NCBI GenBank assembly: GCA_002118135.1
Contig: BDIU01000277.1
Location: 124,001 to 188,000, forward strand
Direction: 5' to 3'
DNA: 64,000 nt
DNA from: Trebouxia sp. TZW2008
Taxonomy: Eukaryota > Chlorophyta > Trebouxiophyceae > Trebouxiales > Trebouxiaceae
Part shown: piece after piece, positions 35,049 to 45,465 of the stretch
How positions within the stretch are numbered: position 1 is the first letter of the stretch
Layout: every line of letters starts with the position of its first letter
The notes under the pieces: generated by a model
Seen by the model: the letters and a program-made list of their open reading frames with translations, nothing else
Database searches by the model: none
What the model was told of the DNA's origin: nothing
Program-made: the position numbers and the translations under genes

Positions 35049-36690
35049 GAAGCTGTCGAAGCAAAAGGTTTATCCTGTCAACTGTCCTGCGAGACTATAT
35101 AACAATGTGGAGACGCAGCAGGCACATCCCCATGACAGCGTCGGTCACAGACTGCGGTCGCAAAACAGCGTCAGCACTGTCTTCAGCACCGAGCGTACTG
35201 TACGCTCATGTCTTCGCGTCAGCCTTTCTTTTGCCAGTGACTGTCTCTGCCTTGATAATTGCCTTGATAATTGCAACGTTATGTGCTATTTCTTTCAAAT
35301 TTTCGCAAAAGTCAATCCAAGCTCAGACTGCTTGTGGTGCCTTTTGGGCATGAGAGCATTTGCAAAACAATCAACACCTCCAGGGAATGCCGCATGCTCT
35401 TGCCAAGCATATCCGTTCAGGGACGCTGCTGAAACAATTTCAGCTTACCTCACGTCATCCGATGCAGTTTTGGTACCATACCATGAAAGTACTTTAGTAC
35501 TGGAGATCTGAAGTCTTTATAGTAATAGTAAGTAGTTGCCAACGCTGAAGCTTCTGATGAAAAGCCATGTTGAAGCAGTCAGACAGCTGAAGAATCTTAT
35601 GGCATGCTGATTGCCTTCAACTGGGCTGCTGCAGCACGTCGCATACAGCTCACAACTAGGCAACAAGTACATCCTGCTGTGATGATAGGCACTGAATGCG
35701 CATCAGCAAATGGCAGGGCAGGCATCAGCAAAGGCAGGCAGCAGGCAGCAGCAATTGACTGATCAAGCTTTCACTTACGTACTAGGACAAGTGCTCTTCT
35801 CAAGGCATGCAACGCAATGGCACGCACTACTTTCGATGCACCGTACTGACAGCAGCGCCATCATGGCCACCACACAACCCATCCAGGTTGTGATTGTGAC
35901 AGTATGACTGTAACTTTCAAACATTATCATCGCTACTGAGTAGTCTGCCACTGCGCAAAGATCTCCTGCTGCCATTCTCAGTAAAATGCTGTGCTGCGGA
36001 CATGTCAGTGACCCTCTGTACAAATCTTTGGTTGAAACCCTCTGGAACACCCTGCAAGGGCCACAGATCATGTTGGCAGGCATGCAGAAGTTGATGCTAC
36101 AGGTTACCATGCATTACATGGCCTGCAGACAGCAAAGATCAGTTGACACAAATGGCTTTGGACAAGCAGAGTGTCACAATGTATGCACAATGATACAGGC
36201 AACCTCGGCCATGCAGAGATATAAATCTGGATAACCAATCAAGCTGTACAGGTGCCACTGCGTTAGACCAACAGCCTTAACAGTGTCTACAGGTCTCCTG
36301 CTAAACACAAAAATAAGCTCTTAAATTGCTTCTGCTCACAGAGGCTGATGTTTGCAATGACTCACCATGTACACTGTTTCTATCTTTGAGGCAAATGCAC
36401 TAATGAGCGGACTTGGCACACATGACATGCCTTTGTGAACATCAATGTTGACAGCCAGGCTGGGTCGAGTTGTTCGGCTGGCAGGAGGCATGACAGACAA
36501 ACAGCTGACTTGGACATGTAGACTTTCTCCTGGTGACCATTGCACTGATTACTGACAAGCCTTTTTCTGCTGAAACTGTCCCTGCGACTATAAATGCAGT
36601 CAGAATGCGGTGATGCGTCTTGATCTGCATTGTCCTTGCATCAAGATGGTCCTTATGTCAAGGATGCCTACATCAAGATGTGACTGTACC
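35049..36690. other. Region upstream of the coiled-coil kinase gene; no gene seen
   Basis: The 35.05-35.5 kb part is richer in CG than the surroundings and probably holds the promoter of the coiled-coil kinase gene. A short imperfect GGCAGGCA repeat is at about 35700-35755. No supported coding exon or RNA gene was found. Confidence 0.4.
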
Positions 36691-39600
36691 TGCGACTGTT
36701 GATGGTGATTCAAGTGCTGTTCTGAAGGCAGAGCACTTGCTACTTGAGAGAACACTGCTGCTTGCGCCTTTTGTGCTGCTGCAAGAAGTGAGTGTGTGCG
36801 GCCATTGCGAGGCAAGACAGGAGGCTTGCCAGGCACACCTGCAAGACAGGGTCACAGAGTCAGCACAGGTGGACTGTGAATGGCTATGCACTCATGTTGT
36901 GTGTACCAGATGCTTGGTGTGAACAGTCTTTAGTGCTGCCGCAACCAGTGAGTGAGTGCGCGGCCATGGCGTGGGAAAACAGGAGGCTTGCCGGACACAC
37001 CGGCAGCCATTGGAGATGCTCAAAAAGAGTGACTGTATGGCTAAGTCATACATGGCAGTGTTTATAGTCAAATGTTGATGTCACAGGACGTGACAAAGCA
37101 CACACCTTGCTTTGCTGTGGCTCGGCGGATGGGAGGTGACTCAGGCATACAGCTGTGCATCATACTGGGCTGACAAGGGCCTGACATTGCACCTCTCGGC
37201 ATCTGCAACGCATGGTAATTCAGAAGTTCCGGAATTTCAATGACAAACTCTCGTTCAAGCATGACTTCCGCATATCATGATTTGGTTTTACACTGAGCAG
37301 TGACGTAACCAAGGCAGAGGTTGTTGTCTGCTGTCCAAAGAGGTAGATTATGTTGCATTGGCTGTAATAGTGGCACAGAGCAAAGTTGCTTGATGTGACA
37401 TTTGGAACTGACGCTGACGAAGAAGGAGCCGTTGCTGCACAATGCACGAAGAACACCTATATCTGAAGCTATCACTGATGTCAATGCTGCGTGATAGTAC
37501 ACAGGACACCAATCACGGCTGGCCTACAGCGCATGAAATCATGTGATGGTGGTAACAAGCACAATGACACCATCAATGTAGCTCAGTTTATAGTGCTTAT
37601 AAACATCACACTGCAGAGCTTGTACAACAGGCATGAGCTTGGAGATTGAGATTGACCTGATTATGACACAAGAAGAAGCTGTGCACGGATTGAGGTTGGA
37701 CTGTATTTGGCTGAGTGACCGTCTGCTCAGTGAGCACCCTAGGCGCCAACCTAGACCTCAGGGAATAGACTTGAGTCTCAGCAGGACTCTCAGCCTCAGC
37801 TGATGTGCTTCGCCGGAGGGCTGAGCTGGGATTCTGCTGGGGCGACAGAGGGGTCTGGTCGGGGTGCTGCTGGGGTGGCAGGGGGGTCTGGTGGGGGGTT
37901 TGATGGGGTTGACATGAGGGGTTTGCTGGCTGATAGAGTGGCATGTCTGCTGACTGATTGGCATCAGAGCAAGGAGCTCTGCTGTGGTGATTTGTGTTTA
38001 TCATGCTGGAAGCCTGCAGCAAAGCACAATTAATCTATTTCTGTGAAGGAAAAAGTTACATCAACTAAAACTTGCTTGTGCATCAATGAAAGAGCAACTT
38101 TGCTGCCACATACAACAGCTGCATTGGTGTCCTAACATGAATTCCAATTGTCAAAAAGCAGGGTAGGTGTAGCTTGGGAAGAAGCATGCAACGCGAGAGA
38201 AGCTTGCAGCAGGTTTTTCAGGAAAGTATGCAAGACGCATCTAGTATGATGGCATTGCGAGTGACAGAGTCAGGCCACTCACCACAATTTGATGCGCATC
38301 ATGACACTCCGTGAAGTATGGGTGAACGTCAACCATGGGCAGGCCGTGGTGCACAAGGCTGTGGGGCTGCACTATCAGCCCTGGCTCATAGCTGGTTGGC
38401 ATGCCATCATGCATATACATTTGCGGGAGCACCTGCATGCACTGCACAGCAACCCATTTCAGCTGATTTGAACACATCAAAGGATCTAAACATTTCATAA
38501 ACACTGATGTGAGCGAGCGCTGACGTGAGTATGCGCTGCACAGCAAACAAATTTACTCAATGCTTTGTGGCTGCAGCAACAGCCCTTGTTGTGGCTTGTT
38601 GGCATGCCGTTATACGTGTACATCTGAAGGAGCACCTGCATGCACTGCACACTGACCCATGTGAGCCATTGCCTCAGCTTGCAGACTTTGTACAAAGCGG
38701 TTTGCAAATTTATTTGCACAAGCATCTGCGCTAGCTGATGCTGCAGCTTGCAAGCTTGATTCACACCAATTTGCAAGCTTGATCCTGTGATTCATGTGTA
38801 TGAAGATGATAATCTGATCAGTGCAATCATGACTGGCGTCTGTGTATCCGTGCACATCACCAAATGACAATCGAGACAACACTCACGGGATCATTAGTCT
38901 GCATCACGTTTGATCTGCACAGTATAGTGCCATGCAACTGCATGGGGCATGCATTGCTCAAATGACCTGGCATGTGGCCAGGGTGCTGCCAGCAGATCAG
39001 ACATGATCCAATTCCATAACCTAATCAGTGGAGTTATTGCTGGTATCTGTATACAGACGATAAGAAGGCTGATCAGATCAGATCAGATCAGATCCTGAGA
39101 CTGCCTCATGCTTGATCTGCCAACTAGCTTCCAATGACAACAGTTGTGTGCATGAGGCTCAAGGAAGGGCTGTTTCATGCCCCTCACGCAAGCAAGGGCG
39201 CTTCTGGCAGGTCACACATGATGCAGTCTTGTAATCTCATCAGTGCAGACTACAAAAGCCTACACATGTCCATTGTTGTGGGCATCTGTATGCTAGTGTT
39301 GACTGCACCAATCAGATTGTGAAGCTACATCGTGCTTGATCTGCCAATATGATGTCAATGAAGCCACTGTTGTGCATAAGTCATTGCTGAATGCAGACCT
39401 GGTGCATGCCTGCCGCACAGACCAAAGCTGTCCTGGCAGATCGTACACAATAAAGTGGCATATTCTCATCACAATCCCGTACTGATGCCCAAAGTGGATA
39501 TCCACAGGCCAGTCTTGGCTGCACTGATGAGAGTGTGAGACTGCATCAACCTTGATCTGCCAAATAGGTACCAGTTAAGCCGGCAATGCGCAAACTTTAC

Positions 39601-42600
39601 TGACATCATGCACAGTTGCATAAGTACTCAAGGTGAAGGGCATCCCACGGTGCCAATCTGACTGGTTTCATCTTTGCTTGCATGCTGAGCAACAGGGGCC
39701 AGCAACAACCTCATGATGTATACGCTGCAGTCATGACTGAGATCGACGTATCCACATTGATCACCACAACTAGCATGCATGACTTCACTGTCCAAACCTA
39801 CCAGACTGCATCATGCTTCATTTGTCAAGCAGTTGCTGGTGAGGAGATGCGTGTGACGCACTGCTCAAGATGGGAGAAAGACTTACTGTGTCAATGTGGC
39901 TGTTCTCATCCTCCCCTTCATGCTGAGCAACAGGTATGATGGTAGCAGTAGATCACAGCTGTGTGACTGAGAAACATCTTGTCACAACAGTTGCAGATAC
40001 TGCTTGAAGTGCAGAAAGTCTCAGTTTGTGATTGTGGCTGCTTTCATCTTCCCCTTCATGATGTGCAACAGGAGTGGCAGCAGCAGTGGAGGCATCACAG
40101 CTATGCGATGCAGATTGACTGACAACTATCATCTCAGAAGAGATATGCAGCGCAATTTGACTGAAAATCAAGCTGTCAGAGCAGTTGCAGGCATTGCTTT
40201 GAGTGAAGGCACACTCACTGTGTCATTGTGGCTGCTCTCATCTTCTCCTTCATGCTGTACAACAGGAGTGGCAGCAGCAGTGGATGCATCACAGCTGTAA
40301 GGCTGGAAGGCTGATGCTGCTCTGTCGCCCATGTCACTGCAGGCAGTTCTCAGCCTCAGTTGAGCAGTCGCAAAGCACCGACCAATTTCAGTCACACGGT
40401 TGCACTGCAGTTAGAAAGTACACAGTCGCACTGCAGCAGCTCAAGACAAATGTTGAAGCACTGCTGCACGAGGCAGCCTTACCCTGTAGAATGTGATGGT
40501 ACAAATCACAAAGGACCAGAGCTGTCAGACATTGCAACAGGCGCCTCATGGAGCAGAAGCATGCAAGGACTGCTCTAGGAAACACAAAAGGTGGTCTTTG
40601 GCAGGCAGGCGATGGTCGGAATGACGAGGTGGGTCTTGAAGGGGAAAGAGAGTGTTTGGCAGTTGCATGCAATGGCTACCTGTAGTCAGAACCTGACAGC
40701 ATACGGGTAGGGCCATTTGAGAAAGCCACGCTGCCAGAAAGGGCATCCCCATACTCATGGCGGGACCTGACAGCTGCACTGGAGCCAGGGGAAGCTGTTT
40801 TGCCTGCTACCCTCGTTGTCCTGCACCACAGCATATACAGCTCAGAGTCAGGAGTAACTGGCTAAGACGGCCAACAGTAGAGACATGCAGACAGTATGCA
40901 GTTAGGGCAATTGGAAAAGGCCACGCTGCCAGCAAGGGCATCCCCATACTAATGGCAGGACCTGACAGCAGCCTTGGAGCGGTCTTGCCTGCCACCCGTG
41001 TTATCCTGCAAAACAGCATATACAGCTCAGTAAAGTCACTGCCAGCATTGTGCTTGTATAAGGTGCTGGGCCCAGGCAAAGGGGACTTGCTTGCCAACCC
41101 AGTTGCTCTGCAACACAATATGTACAGGCCAGTCTAACTGACAATTGCATTGTGCCTGTACAGTAAACTCTCGTTGTAAGGACACTCGATGTAAGGACAA
41201 TCTCGATGTAAGGACAGCGCCATTGGTGACCAATCACTGCATTTTGACTGCACTGGTCCCTCTGAGTAAGGACAATTTGATGTAAGGACAAGTTTCTTGG
41301 TAACCAAAGCAGTCATTACAAAGAGAGTTTACTGTACAGCGCAACATCATCTGCGTCAGCATCATGCCTGGACTGTGTAGATAGGACCAGCATGTCAAGC
41401 TCAGTGTGATTAACAACATGGCTGCACTGGCATTCTGCGTTTCTCTTGCTACTCATCAGCAATGGTCTATTGCTGCCTGCCCACCCTCTGTTCTGTTCAA
41501 GTTGCATCCATAGGAGGCCCAAAGTGTAAGAAGGGCCAAAAGAGCTTTTTACACCTAGCACATGCCACCGTATGCAGGTAGATCAGCACACCTGCTGTGC
41601 TTCTGCTTGGGAGCAGGGTGCAGTAGAGTCTCATCACAGGGGTGCTTGGAGCGAGCGTGACAGGCCGCCAACCACAATACATGCAGGTACTCAGCACACC
41701 TGCTACGCTTCTGCTTGGGAGCAGGGTGCAGCAAAGGCTCATCACAAGGGTGCTTGGAGCGTGTGTGGCGGCTGCCTGACTGCTTGCCAAAGTGCAGCCG
41801 CCTTTGAGCATCTGCGCTGTCATCGTTGACACTAGCAGCATCAGCGTCTGCGCGCACCAGCACCTTGGTTGTCTGCGGCTGCTGCTTGCTGAAGGGCTGA
41901 GCTACTGTCCACAGATCATGCGCTTCCTGAGCCCTGCAATGAGCAGTTTCAGCTTTCCAGAACATGACAAATTGTGCGAAACTGCTGCTTGCTGAACAAC
42001 TGAGCTACAGTCCACATGTCATGGGCCTCTTGAGCCCTGAAAAGGGAAGAGAGCAGAACTGCAGAACGGCACTACTTGGCAGAACAACACAATTTCAGCA
42101 CATATACTTGCTCAGTTGACACTGACAGCATCCCAAACTGATGAGACTTTGTTGCCCTAATCTGAAATAATATAAGCTACTTTGAAGATTGTCTTGTGAG
42201 AAGGGCAAGCAGCTCTAACTTTGAATTCAGAACGGTGTGACTAACCTTGCAAATCTATCTCCAGTGTAGAGCGCATGTCGTATCTGACTCTTCCAGTGAT
42301 CATTGTGTGTGATGAGACGTGACCCTCCTGAGCGCTTGTATGCAATGCGTCCTTTGTGTTGACAGGCTTTGTAGATCTGCACAGCATACCTTCAAAAAGC
42401 TGTGGGAGGCAATAAACAGCAAATGCGAAGGGCAATTCGGCTGGAAACCAAAGAGGCGTGTATTGACTTGCTGGGCAAGGGAGGCTAGCAGTCACAGGTG
42501 CCTACCTCGCGCAGTGTTGCCTGCTTGCCATAGGATGCGATGGCGGCGTGGATCATGTCATGTACACTTGCAAAGGCATCTACCTCCACAACCTGCGGAC

Positions 42601-42855
42601 AGATCATGGTTCAAGCTGGTTCAGGTGGCAAACTTGACAATTCTAGCTTCAACCAACACTCACCTTGAATTCATGTGCCACCTGCCCTCTGTTATCTGCA
42701 GAGCATCGTGGATTTGGTGGCAAGTGAATGGAGGGGTACAAATTGAGCTAGCGACTGCTATTCAGGCAGCCCTTACCTACAGCATCGTCTGTGTCAAGAT
42801 GGCTTCTGCTCGACACCGACAAACCGCTGTCTCTGCGGCCTGCAGCAACGAACAT
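36690..42855 (-). CDS. Unknown proline/histidine-rich protein, many exons with decayed duplicates
   Basis: Not recognised. Supported minus-strand exons include 42855-42781 (ATG, MFVAAGRRDSGLSVSS), 42592-42506 (VVEVDAFASVHDMIHAAIAS, 29 codons), 41933-41681 (AQEAHDLWTVAQPFSKQQ to KQKRSRCAEYLH, 84 codons), about 40837-40690 (RSRHEYGDALSGSVAFSNGP), one or more of three copies at 40300-39878 (TPVVQHEGEDESSHNDT), about 38430-38284 (VLPQMYMHDGMPTSYEP), about 37950-37740 (proline/glutamine-rich), 37203-37102 (MPRGAMSGPCQPSMMHS) and about 36848-36691 (VPGKPPVLPRNGRTHSLL). The last two join in frame. Phases between several others are unverified and exons are missing, so the span is approximate. Low-complexity P, Q, H and S suggests a disordered protein. 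At least five exons have a broken copy just upstream. Confidence 0.5.
36787..37010 (-). repeat. Exon echo, GKPPVLPRNGR exon
   Basis: The start of exon 36848-36691 (VPGKPPVLPRNG) has a second copy at about 36949-37010 reading VSGKPPVFPRHG. The copy has no AG acceptor and loses frame soon after. Confidence 0.8.
38284..38640 (-). repeat. Exon echo, VLPQMYMHDGMPTSY exon
   Basis: Exon 38430-38284 starts after GTGCATGCAG. About 210 bp upstream, at 38640-38530, the same acceptor leads into VLLQMYTYNGMPTSH, which soon degenerates. The real exon is intact and ends at a GTGAGT donor. Confidence 0.8.
38886..39570. repeat. Diverged tandem array, unit about 215 bp
   Basis: A TTGATCTGCCAA-type landmark preceded by CATG/CATC recurs near 38905, 39113, 39337 and 39553. 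A second landmark (ATCAGTGCAGAC/ATCACAATCC) keeps the same spacing. It also contains a short (GATCA)n run at 39071-39094. It lies in an intron of the unknown minus-strand gene. Confidence 0.7.
39878..40300 (-). repeat. Three tandem copies of the HEGEDESSHN exon
   Basis: Copies near 40300-40205, 40105-40015 and 39935-39878 encode TPVVQHEGEDESSHNDT, TPVAHHEGEDESSHNH and VAQHEGEDENSHIDT. The first and third end at good donors (GTGAGT, GTAAGT); the middle one has no donor there. Period is about 185 bp. Confidence 0.85.
40728..41041 (-). repeat. Exon echo, EYGDALSGSVAF exon
   Basis: The exon at about 40837-40690 encodes RSRHEYGDALSGSVAFSNGP. A copy at about 41010-40900 reads RSCH, a stop codon, then YGDALAGSVAFSNCP, and has a small deletion. 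The copies are about 185 bp apart. A third, weaker match is near 41026-41125. Confidence 0.8.
41161..41334. mobile_element. MITE with pogo/Tc1-like terminal inverted repeats, copy 1
   Basis: A 174-bp element flanked by TA direct repeats (41159-41160 and 41335-41336). Termini CAGTAAACTCTCGTTGTAAG and the complement of CAGTAAACTCTCTTTGTAAT form inverted repeats of over 20 bp. Internal GTAAGGACA motifs recur. There is no coding capacity. The CAGT ends and TA target site match the IS630/Tc1/mariner/pogo group. It lies in an intron of the unknown minus-strand gene. Confidence 0.88.
41570..42040 (-). repeat. Echoes of both ends of the AQEAHDLWTVAQ exon
   Basis: Upstream, at about 42040-41980, the acceptor and first 18 codons are repeated (AQEAHDMWTVAQLFSKQQ). 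Downstream, at about 41665-41570, the exon's end is repeated (SKHPCDETLLHPAPKQK against SKHPCDEPLLHPAPKQK). One exon thus has a 5' echo and a 3' echo. Confidence 0.85.
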
Positions 42856-43052
42856 AGCTTGCGATGCACTGCTGACGTTTCGTGCGCGCTGCTGGAGCAT
42901 GAGCGGATGTTGAGATCCAAAGTCGTAAATTTGTTTAGAATAAACAAGTGAGATTGCGCGGGTGGTGACTTTGCGTGTAATAGACCATTTTGAAGCAAGC
43001 CAGCATTGATAGCGCAAACGTGAGTCTGTGTGACGGTGTGCGTTCGGTTACC
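42856..43052. promoter_or_regulatory. Short intergenic region between two divergent genes
   Basis: About 200 bp between the minus-strand ATG at 42855 and a plus-strand ATG at 43053. Locally more CG-rich than the introns. Promoter function is inferred from orientation only. Confidence 0.3.
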
Positions 43053-44781
43053 ATGCTAGGCCCGACAGGAGCAATTTATTGGCGTCAGAGTGTCAGCCTA
43101 ATCTACCAGACCGAGAGCTGACAACGGCTTGGTACGCAAAAGGCAGACAGCCTCATCTCACGTCAACTCAATTTGTCTTGCGCAACCCCTCAGCAGTTAC
43201 CTGGCGAGATTGCTGCAGCTGCGACTTCGCATAGACGACCTAGGCGAGGTTCGGTCCATGCGTCAGTGGCTTTTGTTGCCCTTGTGTTGCCCATCTAGCC
43301 CTTTTAAGCGAGCAAGATTCCTATCTTCCCAGCAATATCACGAAGTCAAGCAAGCATGGCATCTCGACTTGCTTTCCGTCGTCACCGAACTTTTTCGCAC
43401 ATATCAGCGCCAACGCAAATATGCTATCTGTGGTCAATGCAGCTTGGAAGAGGTGCACAGGCAAAGTGACGGCACAGGCCGTTATGACGTTCACAAAATG
43501 CCTTTACAGGCCGAAAGAGGCAGCCACCTCAAGGGTAGGCGCAGTAAGGCCGTGGACTACGTGTGCCTTTGTAACTAGCTTCGGTCTGTTGCAAGCGGCT
43601 GATGAGAACCTGGCGGCGCCAGCACTCGTCACCAACGCCTTGCACAGAGGCTTGAGAGGATTGAACATTGGCTGTGAAGGCTCACCGCAGTAGGGTTTGA
43701 TTGGATGGAATACATTTTACTGCTTCCCTTTTTGCCACTGCAGTTGCTGCTCACCTCGAGATGAGACGCTGTTAGGGCCGCGACATCGAGTCGACCTAAT
43801 GGTGAGCTTGGCAAGCCAGCTTGTTAGGTGCAAACGTCGCACGACGGGTCTGCTCTTCCTAGCCAGCTTGGATCACAACACTGATCACTGGCAGGTGCTG
43901 ACTTGACCCACTTGCTTGCTGACATATGGTGCATTCTGGCGTTGATGTCGCGGAAGATTGCAGTGGAGCTCAGCCAGTTAAGGCAAAAGCAGCAACTGGG
44001 AGCTGATCACAGAAGTACACTCAGCCAGGGCATATGTTCAGTGAACTTGCACATGCAGCTTGCCATTTGAGGCACCAGGGCCTAGATCAGGAAGTCACGG
44101 CCAGCATCAGGCGAAACAAATTGAAAATGCTCACAGCACATTTACATCAGCACCAGCCTGAGGCAGCAAGCACCCCAAAGGCGTTGATGCAGCTCACTGT
44201 GCACTTTGCCAGCACGCTCAGCACTGCAACAGGCCTGCTGAGACATGGAATCAATTGTTTGATATGAAACGCAATTGATTCCAGCTCTGTCCTTTGATCA
44301 CACAAGAAGAGCATCGCTGCTGGAGTTGCAGACTCGCAGCCAACACAGTTCCCGCTGCAGTCTGCCATGCTTATGCAGCATGTGATATGCTGCACACATG
44401 CTGCATAATGTTGTCTATTCCTCTAGCCCATTGAAGTTTTGAGTGGTAAGTGTGAAAACACAAGCAACTCCCAGCTATATCACAAAGGTGCTGTCAGGTT
44501 TGCAGAGGCTTGGCATCATGTGCATAGAGCTTCAGTTATCAAGGTTCAGGCAGCGGGTCCAGCTCCTGTGCATGCGTATCAGCTGCAGTTGTCATGTGTC
44601 CCACGCTGTGACTGCAATCAGATGTTTGTGGATGGCAGGAGCAGCTCCGCAAGCTGTTACAGCACTGCTTCTAGCACGAGCAAGGAGTGTTGACCGCATG
44701 CGCACATGTGCGCACACTTTGCTTTGCCAGCTTCATCATTTTGACAAGCTTGTCAGAACTTTATCAGTCAGACGGTGGTGA
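43053..44781 (+). CDS. Possible gene for an unknown helical protein
   Basis: Weakly supported. Open, helix-like stretches with plausible splice sites include 43421-43693 (VTSFGLLQAADENLAAPALV), about 43741-43800, about 43949-44020 (MSRKIAVELSQLRQKQQLGA), 44034-44270 (KALMQLTVHFASTLSTATGL) and 44480-44781 (VLSGLQRLGIMCIELQLSRF). A possible targeting-like start MASRLAFRRHRTFSHIS occurs near 43355. No family is recognised and the exon order and phases were not proven. It lies head to head with the unknown gene at 36.7-42.9 kb. It could also be a set of chance frames. Confidence 0.33.
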
Positions 44782-45465
44782 CAGCATGCCACGTTGCAAT
44801 AGGTGTCCACACCACTACCCGCCACCATTCCCCTATTCGGTTCCAACTGGTGTGATGAAGGCAGCACTCCATGTATGACTGGTGCAGTGTTGCTGCTGCA
44901 AGTGCAGCTGGCATCCTCAGAGTCAGCACCAATCTCACTTCTGTACAAAGCCAAGAAAGAGGACCAAATCAACTTCTGTGGAAAACAGAGATCGTTCTGA
45001 AATGCAGTAGGTGCATCAAGTCTGTACATGTCTTGAGATCCTGAACTCGCTGGTTGTACATATGTGACGTTAACCTTTCCTGTGAAACAGGCCAGGAAGC
45101 TTAACGTATGCCATACATGAAGTCATAAATGCCCCATACAAACAACATGCCTTTGGAAGTGCAAGCAATGGTGAATCGTGAATTTCACTGGTTTCGGAGC
45201 TCTTCAAGCTCATGGGGCCAAGTGGCTCTGTGAGCACACCAAGCGTTCACGCACATCACAAGCCATAGACTGTGCCGCAGCGTAACAAACTGCTGCATTG
45301 GCTTGGCACAAACGTACGAGCATACCAGACTACGAAAACTAAAAGCACCACCGATGCATGTGCCCTTTGAACAGCTATAATTTGCTGCTCTGCTGAACTG
45401 AGCGGCGTCTTGAGACTGTTGAGGCTCCCGGACGTATCAGCTCAGCTAGTCCACGTCGCAGCTGC
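44782..45465. other. Intergenic region upstream of the TCAIM-like gene
   Basis: No supported exon or repeat was found. The last 150 bp before 45466 are likely to hold the promoter and 5' leader of the downstream gene. Confidence 0.4.

Noticed and set aside
41555..41829. Plus-strand open frame over the AQEAHD exon region
   Set aside because: Antisense shadow; the minus-strand frame has splice sites and an internal peptide repeat.
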